A stretch of DNA of 43,994 nucleotides from Lysobacteraceae bacterium PS02065 (GTDB taxonomy: Bacteria; Pseudomonadota; Gammaproteobacteria; Xanthomonadales; Rhodanobacteraceae): positions 1 through 43,994 of the forward strand of contig JASCPI010000042.1 in NCBI GenBank assembly GCA_029959555.1. Reading direction: 5' to 3'. The notes beneath the pieces are model-generated. The model saw only the letters and a list, made by a program, of their open reading frames with translations, did no database searches and was not told the DNA's origin. The translations under genes were made by a program, and so were the position numbers. Positions 33,558-40,766 of the stretch are shown here, one piece after another. Every line of letters begins with the position of its first letter. Position 1 is the stretch's first letter.

Positions 33558-33893
33558 CTACGGCCACCATGCTGCCGGCAGCGCGTAGCCCATGTCGGCG
33601 AGGCCGTAGGCGACCAGGCCGAGCCACATCATCACGACCGCCAGCGCCGTGAAGCGACGGCCGCGCCGGGCCAGCGCGAACAACAGCGCCGGTGCGGCCA
33701 GCGACGCGGCGAGCACGCCGGTTGCCGGCAGCCAGCGTCCCTGCTCGAGATGCCCGAGCGCCCAACGTGCGAGCGCGAGCGTACCCACGCCGAACGTCGC
33801 GATGCCGAGCAGGAGGTAGGGCACGCTCTCGATGCCGGCGAGACGGTCCATCATGCGCTTGATGTCGTGGTGCGATCGGCCTTCGGCGTCCAT
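33558..33893 (-). CDS. Small inner membrane protein
   Basis: A 111-residue protein with about four hydrophobic helices (VPYLLLGIATFGVGTLALAR, GVLAASLAAPALLFALA, LAVVMMWLGLVAYGLADMGY). The N-terminus MDAEGRSHHDIKRMMDRL is polar and helical. I recognise no family. ATG 33893 was chosen over GTG 33908; neither has a good ribosome site. It lies downstream of rtcB on the same strand but about 110 nt away, so a shared transcript is possible but unproven. Confidence 0.6.
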   Translation of the reverse strand: MDAEGRSHHDIKRMMDRLAGIESVPYLLLGIATFGVGTLALARWALGHLEQGRWLPATGVLAASLAAPALLFALARRGRRFTALAVVMMWLGLVAYGLADMGYALPAAWWP

Positions 33894-34005
33894 GACCGCA
33901 GGGTACACCCGCGGGGATGGGGCGGTCAGGGCGAGCGGGGTCGCACGAGATCAGGCGCGCGTCGACGCGGGTGCCGGCGCCGCCATAGGCACCGGTACCC
34001 GGATC

Positions 34006-35223
34006 TCAGCCCTTCACGCACACCACCTGCCGCAACGTGTGCACCACCTCGACGAGATCGGCCTGCGCCGCGATCACCGCGTCGATCGGCTTGTACGCGG
34101 CCGGCGACTCGTCGATGACGGCGTTGTCCTTGCGGCATTCGACGTGCGCGGTCGCCTCGCGGTGCTGCTTGAGCGTGATGCTGCGGCGTGCCTCGGTGCG
34201 GCTCATGACGCGGCCCGCGCCGTGGCTGCAGCTGTGGAAGCTTTCGGCGTTGCCCTTGCCGCGCACGATGTAGCTCTTCGTGCCCATGCTGCCCGGGATG
34301 ATGCCGAGTTCGCCCGCGCGCGCGCTGACCGCACCCTTGCGCGTGACGAGCAGCGATTCGCCGCCGTGCGTCTCGCGTTGCACGTAGTTGTGGTGGCAGT
34401 TCACCGCGACGCGGTCGAGCTGGAACTTCGGCAGTGTGTTGCGCATTTCGGCGAGCACGCGCGCCATCATCGCCTCGCGGTTGTGGCGTGCGTAGTCCTG
34501 TGCCCACGACACCGCCTCGACGTAGTCGTCGAACAGCGGCTCGCCCTCCATGAAGAACGCGAGGTCCTTGTCGGGCAGGTGGAAGCCGAGCACGCGGCGC
34601 GCGAGTTCCTCGCGGGCACGCTCGATGAAGTAGGTGCCGATGAGGTTGCCGGTGCCGCGCGAGCCCGAGTGCAGCATCACCCACACGCGATCCTCCTCGT
34701 CGAGGCAGACCTCGATGAAGTGGTTGCCGCCGCCGAGCGTGCCGAGCTGGCGATCGAGCTTGTCGGTGCGGATGCGCCGGTGCCTGGCCTTGATCGCGTC
34801 GAGGCGGGACGTGAGGCCCGAGTCCGCGACGCGCGTGTCGATGCCGTCGGGCAGCTTGCGGTGCTCGCCGCCGGGGCCGTTGCCGACCGGCACGGTGCGT
34901 TCGATCGACGCATGCAGTGGCGCGAGCGAGTCGGGCAGGTCGCGTGCGCGCAGCGTCGTGCGCACCGCGGCCATGCCGCAGCCGATGTCGACGCCGACCG
35001 CGGCCGGGATGATCGCGCCGCGCGTCGGGATCACCGAGCCCACGGTCGCGCCCTTGCCGAGGTGCACGTCGGGCATCACGGCCACCCACGGTCCGACGAA
35101 CGGGATCGCGGCGATGTTGCGCAACTGCGCGTGCGCCTGCGCTTCGAGCGGCACGCCGCGCACCCAGCCCTTGATCGGCGTGGTGCTGCCTTCGGCGTGC
35201 AGGAATTCGTACGAGGTGTTCAT
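34006..35223 (-). CDS. rtcB: RNA-splicing ligase RtcB
   Basis: RtcB joins RNA 2',3'-cyclic phosphate (or 3'-phosphate) and 5'-hydroxyl ends with GTP and Mn2+, repairing RNAs cut by toxins and stress ribonucleases. At 405 residues it matches the E. coli enzyme. Metal-binding and guanylylation residues are visible: PDVHLGKG (residues 51-58), GVDIGCGM with Cys82, GGGNHFIEV, LHSGSRGTGN, and SHGAGRVMSR near residue 333, which carries the His that receives GMP. I chose ATG 35223 (MNTSYEFLH). The ribosome site is poor and a 12-bp hairpin lies just upstream. It is downstream of a slipin gene and two tRNA-like RNAs; archease and RtcA are not in the window. Confidence 0.96.
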   Translation of the reverse strand: MNTSYEFLHAEGSTTPIKGWVRGVPLEAQAHAQLRNIAAIPFVGPWVAVMPDVHLGKGATVGSVIPTRGAIIPAAVGVDIGCGMAAVRTTLRARDLPDSLAPLHASIERTVPVGNGPGGEHRKLPDGIDTRVADSGLTSRLDAIKARHRRIRTDKLDRQLGTLGGGNHFIEVCLDEEDRVWVMLHSGSRGTGNLIGTYFIERAREELARRVLGFHLPDKDLAFFMEGEPLFDDYVEAVSWAQDYARHNREAMMARVLAEMRNTLPKFQLDRVAVNCHHNYVQRETHGGESLLVTRKGAVSARAGELGIIPGSMGTKSYIVRGKGNAESFHSCSHGAGRVMSRTEARRSITLKQHREATAHVECRKDNAVIDESPAAYKPIDAVIAAQADLVEVVHTLRQVVCVKG

Positions 35224-35251
35224 GTCCTTGTCCGTGTTGGATCCTTTCCGG

Positions 35252-35281
35252 CCGGCGCGGCGGTTCCTGCCGCCGCGCCGG
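35252..35281. repeat. 12-bp GC hairpin between slipin gene and rtcB
   Basis: CCGGCGCGGCGG (35252-35263) pairs perfectly with CCGCCGCGCCGG (35270-35281) around a 6-nt loop. It fills nearly half of the 62-bp gap between the slipin stop (35286) and the rtcB start (35223). With no T run after it on the minus strand it is more likely an intercistronic stabiliser, processing site or partial attenuator than a full terminator. Confidence 0.6.
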
Positions 35282-35285
35282 GTCC

Positions 35286-36407
35286 TCACTTCAATGTCAC
35301 CAGCTGCTTCAGCACGCCGTCCAGGCCGCCGAACACGGTGAGCTTGTCGACCTTCTCGGTCACCTTCTCGAGCGCCTCGAGTTCCTTGAGGCGCATGAGC
35401 ACCGGGCTCTCCTCGATCAGCTTCGCGGTGTTGAGCAGGGAACGCGTGGCGTTCGCCTCCTCGCGACGGCGGATCACGTTGGCCTGGGCCGCCTTCTCCG
35501 CCTGCACGACGCTGTTGAGGATCTCCTTCATGTCACCCGGCAGGATCACGTCCTTGACGCCGACGCCGAGCACCTCGATGCCGAAGCCGCCGACCTTGCC
35601 GCGCACGCTGGCGAAGATCTCGCCGTCGAGCGCCGCCTTGTCGGCGAGCAGCTCGTCGAGGGTCTTCGTCGAGACCGCCTTGCGCAAGCCGAACTGCAGC
35701 TCGCGGTAGACGTGCTCGCTGGCCTTGGCGACCTTCGTGCGCGCGGCGACCGCGTCGGTCACGCGCACGTTCGCCGACAGGTTGACGCGCAGCGAGACCT
35801 TGTCGCGCGTGAGCAGCTCCTGGCCCGACACTTCGACCGCCTGCACGCGCAGGTCGACGACCTCCGCGGACACGTTGCGACTGAAGTTCCAGAACGCGTA
35901 CGCACCCGGTTCGAGCGTGCGCGCGAGCTTGCCGTCGACGAACACGAGGCCGGTCGACTCGACCGGCACGTCGACGACGACCGCGAGCTTCGCGAGCATG
36001 CCGAGCTGGCGCAGGCGGCGCACGACCTCGGGCGCGACCTCGAGCGAATCGCCGAGGTGCACACGATCGATCGCGATGCCGACGAGGCCACGCCAGTAGA
36101 GCTTGCGCGTACCCGGGGCGAGCACGTCCTCGAGCTTGCCGTTCTTCAGCACGAGGCCGGCTTCAGCGGTGCCGAGGTCGGCCAGCACGAAGTGTTCGCC
36201 GAGGCGCTCGCCGAGACGCGCGACGAGCGTCTCGACGTCGCGCCCGGTGTACTCGCCCTGCGCGATCGCGTGCACGACCACATCGAGGCGTCCGCGCGGA
36301 TCGAACCAGCGGTACTCGCCCGGCCCGATCACGCGTTGCAGCTGACGGTTGCGATACACCAAGCCGCGCTCGCCGTCTCCGATCACGACCGTCTTGGTCC
36401 AGAACAT
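35286..36407 (-). CDS. Slipin family (SPFH/band 7) protein
   Basis: The 373-residue product contains an SPFH domain at about residues 150-310 (DVPVESTGLVFVDGK, VEVSGQELLTRDKVSLRVNL, VGVKDVILPGDMKEILN) and a C-terminal coiled coil (QAEKAAQANVIRRREEANAT). Unlike classical stomatins it has no N-terminal membrane helix. Instead the unit GLV-x-x-x-x-KL-x-x-x-x-x-PG occurs three times, near residues 15-37, 86-108 and 156-178. ATG 36407 has AGGAGA upstream. It shares a strand with rtcB and is spaced 62 bp from it. SPFH proteins scaffold membrane microdomains; with RtcB it probably localises or protects RNA repair. I infer this from context. Confidence 0.9.
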   Translation of the reverse strand: MFWTKTVVIGDGERGLVYRNRQLQRVIGPGEYRWFDPRGRLDVVVHAIAQGEYTGRDVETLVARLGERLGEHFVLADLGTAEAGLVLKNGKLEDVLAPGTRKLYWRGLVGIAIDRVHLGDSLEVAPEVVRRLRQLGMLAKLAVVVDVPVESTGLVFVDGKLARTLEPGAYAFWNFSRNVSAEVVDLRVQAVEVSGQELLTRDKVSLRVNLSANVRVTDAVAARTKVAKASEHVYRELQFGLRKAVSTKTLDELLADKAALDGEIFASVRGKVGGFGIEVLGVGVKDVILPGDMKEILNSVVQAEKAAQANVIRRREEANATRSLLNTAKLIEESPVLMRLKELEALEKVTEKVDKLTVFGGLDGVLKQLVTLK

Positions 36408-36766
36408 GGGTGTTCTCCTATTGGCTCTGGTGGTCCGGTCCGTACGGGTGTCACGTCCGCGCGCCGACCGGTTCGCGCGCGGGGTGTTCGTACAGGTAGT
36501 GCCTGCACGTGAAGAAGGGGAAACGCCCCTGGCGAGCGGCATCGCGGAACCCGCGTGCCCGCCCGTGGGGGCCTTGCCGTCACCGGCCTCGATCCGTGCA
36601 TGCCGCGTGCGCAAGGCCGCGTGGGGCAGGGACGTGGGTCCGGCGATGCCGTCGCTGCGGTGATCCCTTCGTGCAACCACGCTTTCGCGTCGCGCTCTCG
36701 GGAACCGCCGCACGGGGCGTTTCCTGTTGGAGGGACTCGCGTCCCGTGTCATGACGTGACAGGTCA
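36408..36766 (-). other. Long structured leader between tRNA-like RNAs and slipin gene
   Basis: This 359-nt stretch has no supported gene on either strand. It contains several perfect short hairpins: CATGAC/GTCATG (36750-36755 with 36763-36768, touching the 3' end of tRNA-like RNA A), GGGAC/GTCCC (36732-36745), AGGGG/CCCCT (36516-36530) and a GCGCG-rich stem near 36460-36480. If the tRNA-like RNAs and slipin share a transcript this would be the leader; otherwise it holds the slipin promoter, which I cannot place. Confidence 0.45.
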
Positions 36767-36838
36767 TGTCTGGAGCGGGAATCGAACCCGCGCACTCTGG
36801 ATTGGAGGTCCAGTGCTCGACCACTGAGCTACCCAGTC
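36767..36838 (-). tRNA. tRNA-like RNA A (anticodon position UCC, degenerate)
   Basis: The 72-nt element folds as a cloverleaf: acceptor 36838-36832 with 36774-36768, T8A9, D arm GCTC/GAGC, anticodon arm CTGGA-CCTCCAA-TCCAG, 5-nt variable loop, and a T arm GCGGG-TTCGATT-CCCGC with a canonical T loop. Departures from a working tRNA are visible: position 33 is C instead of the near-universal U, the acceptor has an A-A mismatch at 2-71 and a G-U at 7-66, and no CCA is encoded. The loop places UCC (Gly) at 34-36. It directly abuts tRNA-like RNA B with no spacer and lies upstream of slipin and rtcB. It may be scored as a tRNA by software, but I read it as a tRNA mimic. Confidence 0.65.
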
Positions 36839-36907
36839 GGTGACGTGCAGGACTCGAACCTGCGACCCGCGGCACATGCCGCTGCTCTACCTCTGAGCCA
36901 ACGTCAC
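36839..36907 (-). ncRNA. tRNA-like RNA B without an anticodon loop
   Basis: This 69-nt element has a perfect 7-bp acceptor (GTGACGT with ACGTCAC), a D arm GCTC-AGAGGTA-GAGC, and a perfect T arm GCAGG-TTCGAGT-CCTGC with the standard T loop. The arm in the anticodon position is only 14 nt, GCGGC-ATGT-GCCGC: a 5-bp stem closed by a 4-nt loop. Only 20 nt separate D and T arms, 3 fewer than a normal short-variable tRNA needs, so no 7-nt anticodon loop can form. It cannot decode. No CCA is encoded. The upper half would still be recognised by tRNA-processing and CCA-adding enzymes. Known parallels are the tRNA-like modules of bacterial Y RNAs near rtcB in Salmonella; no Ro (TROVE) gene is in this window. 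Confidence 0.7.
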
Positions 36908-36966
36908 ATCGCGCAGCATCCCGTGCGGGTTCGGGCATACGCGAGCGGCAGCGCCGTGCGCACCGG

Positions 36967-36982
36967 ACGGCATCGATGCCGT
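36967..36982. repeat. 16-bp perfect palindrome upstream of the tRNA-like RNAs
   Basis: ACGGCATCGATGCCGT is a perfect palindrome 60 bp upstream of tRNA-like RNA B. It could be a dimeric regulator operator or, if transcribed, a hairpin. Nothing else identifies it. Confidence 0.45.
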
Positions 36983-37084
36983 ACCGCAGGAACCCGTCGG
37001 TGGTGCCGTGCATGGTCGCCCGTCGAGGGCGCCATGAGGTGCGGTCATGCCATCGCGGAAAGCGGTCACGTGCATGGCCTCGTG

Positions 37085-37180
37085 ATTATCTCGCGGCATG
37101 TCGTGGAGGCGATGAAAAACCTACGATCAGCAACCGGAATAATCGATATTCAAGCATTATCTCGAGGCGCACGAAAAACC
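37085..37180. repeat. Imperfect direct repeat upstream of the tRNA-like RNAs
   Basis: ATTATCTCG occurs at 37085-37093 and 37156-37164. Each is followed by a GAGGCG-N3-GAAAAACC block, at 37106-37121 (2-nt middle) and 37164-37180 (3-nt middle). The first copy has about 12 extra bases between the two parts. Read on the minus strand, toward the tRNA-like RNAs, each copy ends in GAGATAAT, which could be a -10 element, but no good -35 accompanies either. The stretch is clearly more AT-rich than its surroundings. A duplicated promoter or activator site is the likely reading. Confidence 0.45.
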
Positions 37181-37230
37181 GTTCCGCGGCATGGCCGCGT
37201 GATCTCGATCTCCTTGTGCGAACGCGCAAA

Positions 37231-37264
37231 TGAAAACGCCCCCGGAATGGCATCCGAGGGCGTT
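37231..37264 (-). terminator. Intrinsic terminator of the 38-codon transcription unit
   Basis: Read on the minus strand, AACGCCC pairs with GGGCGTT (37264-37258 with 37241-37235), with an additional CGG/CCG closing pair inside, and the stem runs directly into a TTTTCATTT tract (37236-37228). This is the best-formed rho-independent terminator in the window. Confidence 0.75.
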
Positions 37265-37273
37265 CGCGTTCCT

Positions 37274-37297
37274 CGGAGATCGGGTGACCGATCTCCG
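37274..37297. repeat. 10-bp hairpin before the terminator
   Basis: CGGAGATCGG and CCGATCTCCG form a perfect 10-bp stem with a 4-nt loop, 11 nt after the small ORF's stop codon and just before the terminator. It may protect the 3' end or form a tandem terminator with the next stem. Confidence 0.6.
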
Positions 37298-37308
37298 CGA
37301 GGCGGGGA

Positions 37309-37425
37309 TCAGTCGAGCGGGTTGTCGCCGCAGAACCGCTGTGTCCTGCAGCCGTACGCGAGCGCGATCGGCACGCGCACGGGGCGCGGCGAGCAGGCTT
37401 TGGCGTGGACGGGAAGGCGGTTCAT
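37309..37425 (-). CDS. Small Cys-containing protein, 38 residues
   Basis: The frame from ATG 37425 to TGA 37309 encodes 38 residues with three Cys (KACSPRP, YGCRT, RFCGD) and several Arg and Pro. Of 39 codons about 36 end in G or C, the strong third-position bias of real genes in this genome. It sits between a good promoter (37477-37505) and a good terminator (37231-37264), with no other gene in the unit. The ribosome site is weak (GAAGACC), and I recognise no family. The alternative is a non-coding RNA of about 235 nt. Confidence 0.5.
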   Translation of the reverse strand: MNRLPVHAKACSPRPVRVPIALAYGCRTQRFCGDNPLD

Positions 37426-37476
37426 CGTGACGGTCTTCAAGGGTGGAAATGGGATCGCCCGCTGGCGACGGCGCGG

Positions 37477-37505
37477 ACATTACGCGCGTGAAAGGAGCAT
37501 TGCAA
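37477..37505 (-). promoter_or_regulatory. Sigma-70 promoter of the small transcription unit
   Basis: On the minus strand TTGCAA (37505-37500) and TAATGT (37482-37477) are exactly 17 nt apart, and the upstream flank is AT-rich (a run of A/T near 37506-37515). The predicted start near 37470 is about 45 nt before ATG 37425. Confidence 0.6.
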
Positions 37506-38032
37506 GCTTTTTCAATAGGTCGTCGTGATTATTTTCCGTGGTCGCTCGCGGGTGAATGTTTTCGCGTCGTCATGTCGTGCTGTCGGCGCGGTCGATAATC
37601 CCCTCCGGGAGGTGGTGGGGAAATCGGGCTCCGGCATGTCACGAGCACGCGCCAGGCACGGGATGGTGCGGGTTCCGCACGCGGATCTCCACGAAGGCGG
37701 AAACGTTCGTCCGTGAGCTGCGCGCGATGCTTCCGACGCGCGGTGCATGACATCCCGCGCCGGTCATTCCCATCCCGTCCAGCTTCGCAGGCGAAGCTGC
37801 GCCGGCAGGTTCGCCGCGGACGCGAGGTCGCGTCTGCGTGGAGCGTCGGATGCGGGGCGGTCCCGACGCGACGCACGCCATGGGTCGTTCGTCCTGAGTG
37901 GACGCGGAGAACGTGGGAAAACGTGTCGGTGACGCCTGGTCGGCGCTCCGAGGGCTGCCTTGCCGCGCGGTCGGCGCGTGGCCCGTCGCGTGCCAGCCGC
38001 TACACTCCACCGTGTTGCCCGATGCTTTCGCG
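37506..38032. other. Gene-free stretch before the membrane regulator
   Basis: I find no supported gene here; the open frames on both strands look like GC-rich noise. It contains a perfect 8-bp hairpin (CAGCTTCG/CGAAGCTG, 37780-37799), a short GTGCGG/CCGCAC stem near 37666-37680, and TACACT at 38001-38006, a possible -10 for the regulator gene without a clear -35. Confidence 0.4.
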
Positions 38033-40579
38033 ATGCCTCGTCCCGTCTACCACTTCGGACCGTTCCGCCTCGATCCCGCTGCACGCGAACTGCGGCGTGG
38101 TGACGAGCGTCTCGCGCTGCCGAGCAGTGCATTCGACGGACTCGCCTATCTGGTCGCGCATCGCGAACGTGCGGTCGGGCGCGACGAGCTGATCAGTGCG
38201 ATCTGGGGGCGCCTCGGCGTCACCGATACGCAGCTCGGCCAGGCGATCGTGCGCATCCGCAGCGTGCTCGGCGACACCGGGCGCGAGCAGCAGTACGTGC
38301 GCACGGTGCCGCGTTTCGGTTACCGCTTCGTCGCGGCCACGACGATGGCCGACGATGCGTCCGACGTGCCCGCGGCGGCTGCGCATGCGGCGACGATGGT
38401 GGCTTCGTCGGACACCGCTTCGGCAGGCGCCGTGGAGATCGTGCCTCGCGCGCCGGATGACATGCCATCGTCGCCATCGCCCGATTCGGCGACGACACCC
38501 GTATCCGGACAGGACGCCGCGCCCGCGCAGCAGGCCGGATACGGACCGGAAACCGTCGCTTCCCGCGCGCCGGCGATGGCGTCGACGCCGTCTCGTTCAC
38601 GCACGCGTCGCGTCGCGCTCGGCGCGCTGCTCGGAATCACGATCGTCGCGGTCGCGACCGTCGCCACGTTGCGCTTGTCGCGGGCACCGCTCGAATCGCC
38701 CGCGACGGCATCGTCGGATGCCGTTGCCAGAACGGACGCGCAGCCGCCTTCCGCGGCCATCGTCTGGCCCGCGAGCGTCGAGGCCGGCGAGGACTGGGCG
38801 TGGCTGCGCCTGGGCGTCATGGACCTCGTCTCGAACCGCCTGCGCGCGGGCCGCGTGCCGACCGTACCGAGCGACAGCGTGGTCGGTCTGGTCAAGGCCC
38901 GCGACGAGGCCTCGCCGGGCGCCGTCGATCCACTCGCGGCGGACACGCTGCGCATCGAGCCGCGCGTCACGCGGGACGGTGCGCGCTGGCGCGTCGACCT
39001 GCAGGCGCGGGGCGGCGGACATGATCTTCTCGCCGTCGGCCAGTCCGAGGACGTTCTCGCGGCCGCACGTGCTGCGGCCGACTCGTTGCTCATCAAGCTC
39101 GGCCAGGCGCCTCCGGCGGGCGGCGAGGGCCACGGACGTCCGCTCGAGGAACTGCTGCAGCGTGCCCATGCCGCGTCGCTCGCAGGCCAGGTATCGCTCG
39201 CGGCCGACCTCGTCGGCGATGCGCCGCCCGAGCTGCGTGACCATCCCGAGGTCGTGTACGTGATGGCCAACGTCGACCTGCGCGCGGGCCACTATGCGCA
39301 GGCCGAGACGCGCCTGCGCGGGTTGCTCGACGATGCCGCATTCGACCCGGGCCTGCGCGGGCGGGCGCTCAACACACTGGCGGCATTGCATGTGCGGCGT
39401 GACGAGATCGCGCCGGCACGCGCCGCCTACGAAGAGGCCGCGCGGCTGCTCGCGGGGCGTGACGGCAGCGACCTCGGTCTTTCACTGCTCGGACTCGGCA
39501 TCACCGCGGCGGTCACGGGCGAGCTCGATGTCGCGTTCGACGAACTCGGCCGCGCGCGTACCGCGATGGAAGGTGCCGGCAACCTGCTCGGCATCGCCCA
39601 GGTCGAGGCCAACCTCGCCGCGGTGGATGCGCTGCGCCATCGTCCCGCGGAGGCCGCGCGCCGCCTGCGCGATGTCGAGGCACGCTTCGCCCGCCTGGCC
39701 GCCGGCGAGGAGCTCGCTTACACGCGGCTCGCGCTGGCCGATGCCTACCTGCAGCTGTTGCAGGTCGACGAAGCCTTCGCGGCGGTGGAGCGTACCTGGC
39801 CGCCCGAGCGCCACGTGCCGAACCTGCGCCTGCGCTGGGAGGCCGTGATGCGCCGCGCCGACGTGTTCGTCGCCCAGGGGCGACTCGCCGAGGCCGACGC
39901 GCTGCTCGCACGCCTGCGCGAAGGCGCCGACGCGAGCGCCGATGCGGTCACGCTGGCGATGGGGCGGTCGCTCGAGGCGCGTATCGCCGCGCTGCGTGGC
40001 CAGGATGCGGAAGCCGCCCGCCTCGCCGGCGAAGCGCTGGTGCCGGCGCTCGAGTCGCCCGGCGGCGACAGCCGGCCCTGGGTGCTGACGACGATCACGC
40101 ATCTGCGCGCGTTGCGTCGCAGCGGTGCGATCGACGTGGCTGCCACCGCCACCCACCGTTTCGAGGCCTGGCTCGCACAGCGCCCCGATGCATGGCGTGC
40201 GGCGTGGGGCGCGTTCGCCCGTGCCGAGCAGGCCTGGATCGAGGGGCGCCGCGAGGTCGCCCTGGCCGACTACGACAGCGCCCTCGTGCACCTGCGCGGC
40301 GTCGCCGTACCCGAGGACACCGTCGCGATCACCCAGCCCTATCTGCTCGCCCTGATCGACGCCGGCGAGCTCGAGCGCGCGGGAACTCTGGCCGGGCACC
40401 TGTCGAGTTGGGCCGAGTCGGATTTCCGTGTCGCCTGGGCGCAAGCGCGGCTCTACCAGGCGCTCGGCAAGACCTCGGCGGCGCGCGAGGCGACCGATCG
40501 CGCCCTGCGCCTCGCCGGCGAGCGTGCGCTGCCGGGTCAGCGCCGTGACGGCCCCGTGGCTGCGGGTGGTGGCGGCTGA
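38033..40579 (+). CDS. Membrane-bound winged-helix regulator (CadC/ToxR type) with TPR-like C-terminus
   Basis: Residues about 5-98 are an OmpR/PhoB-type winged helix (FGPFRLDPAARELRRG, LPSSAFDGLAYLVAHRERAV, RDELISAIWG, the recognition helix TQLGQAIVRIRSVLGD, and the wing VRTVPRFGYRFVA). A Pro/Ala/Thr-rich linker leads to a single membrane helix near 193-212 (VALGALLGITIVAVATVATL), and the rest (to 848) is a periplasmic helical-repeat domain. This is the one-component CadC/ToxR layout: the outside domain senses and the inside domain binds DNA. The start ATG 38033 is preferred; TTG 38015 is possible. An 11-bp tandem repeat 25 nt after its stop fits the direct-repeat sites such winged helices bind. 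The signal is unknown. Confidence 0.9.
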   Translation: MPRPVYHFGPFRLDPAARELRRGDERLALPSSAFDGLAYLVAHRERAVGRDELISAIWGRLGVTDTQLGQAIVRIRSVLGDTGREQQYVRTVPRFGYRFVAATTMADDASDVPAAAAHAATMVASSDTASAGAVEIVPRAPDDMPSSPSPDSATTPVSGQDAAPAQQAGYGPETVASRAPAMASTPSRSRTRRVALGALLGITIVAVATVATLRLSRAPLESPATASSDAVARTDAQPPSAAIVWPASVEAGEDWAWLRLGVMDLVSNRLRAGRVPTVPSDSVVGLVKARDEASPGAVDPLAADTLRIEPRVTRDGARWRVDLQARGGGHDLLAVGQSEDVLAAARAAADSLLIKLGQAPPAGGEGHGRPLEELLQRAHAASLAGQVSLAADLVGDAPPELRDHPEVVYVMANVDLRAGHYAQAETRLRGLLDDAAFDPGLRGRALNTLAALHVRRDEIAPARAAYEEAARLLAGRDGSDLGLSLLGLGITAAVTGELDVAFDELGRARTAMEGAGNLLGIAQVEANLAAVDALRHRPAEAARRLRDVEARFARLAAGEELAYTRLALADAYLQLLQVDEAFAAVERTWPPERHVPNLRLRWEAVMRRADVFVAQGRLAEADALLARLREGADASADAVTLAMGRSLEARIAALRGQDAEAARLAGEALVPALESPGGDSRPWVLTTITHLRALRRSGAIDVAATATHRFEAWLAQRPDAWRAAWGAFARAEQAWIEGRREVALADYDSALVHLRGVAVPEDTVAITQPYLLALIDAGELERAGTLAGHLSSWAESDFRVAWAQARLYQALGKTSAAREATDRALRLAGERALPGQRRDGPVAAGGGG

Positions 40580-40604
40580 TCCGCATCGCACCGAGGTTTC
40601 AGAG

Positions 40605-40626
40605 TGTTTTCGGAATGTTTTCGGAA
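40605..40626. promoter_or_regulatory. Two perfect 11-bp direct repeats, candidate regulator box
   Basis: TGTTTTCGGAA occurs twice back to back, 40605-40615 and 40616-40626. An 11-bp period places both copies on the same face of the helix, the arrangement bound by OmpR/PhoB-type winged helices (as in Pho boxes). It lies between the winged-helix regulator gene and the secreted HAF protein gene, 141 nt upstream of the latter's start. Confidence 0.55.
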
Positions 40627-40766
40627 CGCTGACGAGCGTTGCCGGAGTGCGGCCGCGCGCGACCGCCGCCGATACTCGGGCGTCGGTTGCGAACCGATCC
40701 GAAGCCGCGATCCCGCCCCGCGGGCCCGCCGACCCCACACGCGACACGCATAGCGAGATCCTTCCG

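Noticed and set aside
36767..36907. Two ordinary tandem translation tRNAs
   Set aside because: B cannot form a 7-nt anticodon loop and A has C33 and an acceptor mismatch; neither encodes CCA. A sequencing error could explain one of these but not all.
37660..37690. A third tRNA T arm (GTGCGG, GTT, CCGCAC)
   Set aside because: The loop is 3 nt rather than 7 and no D arm or acceptor stem can be built around it.
37980..38000. A second sigma-54 promoter on the minus strand (TGGCAC with GC 12 nt on)
   Set aside because: The -12 element reads GGGC instead of TTGC, and there is no gene in position to use it.
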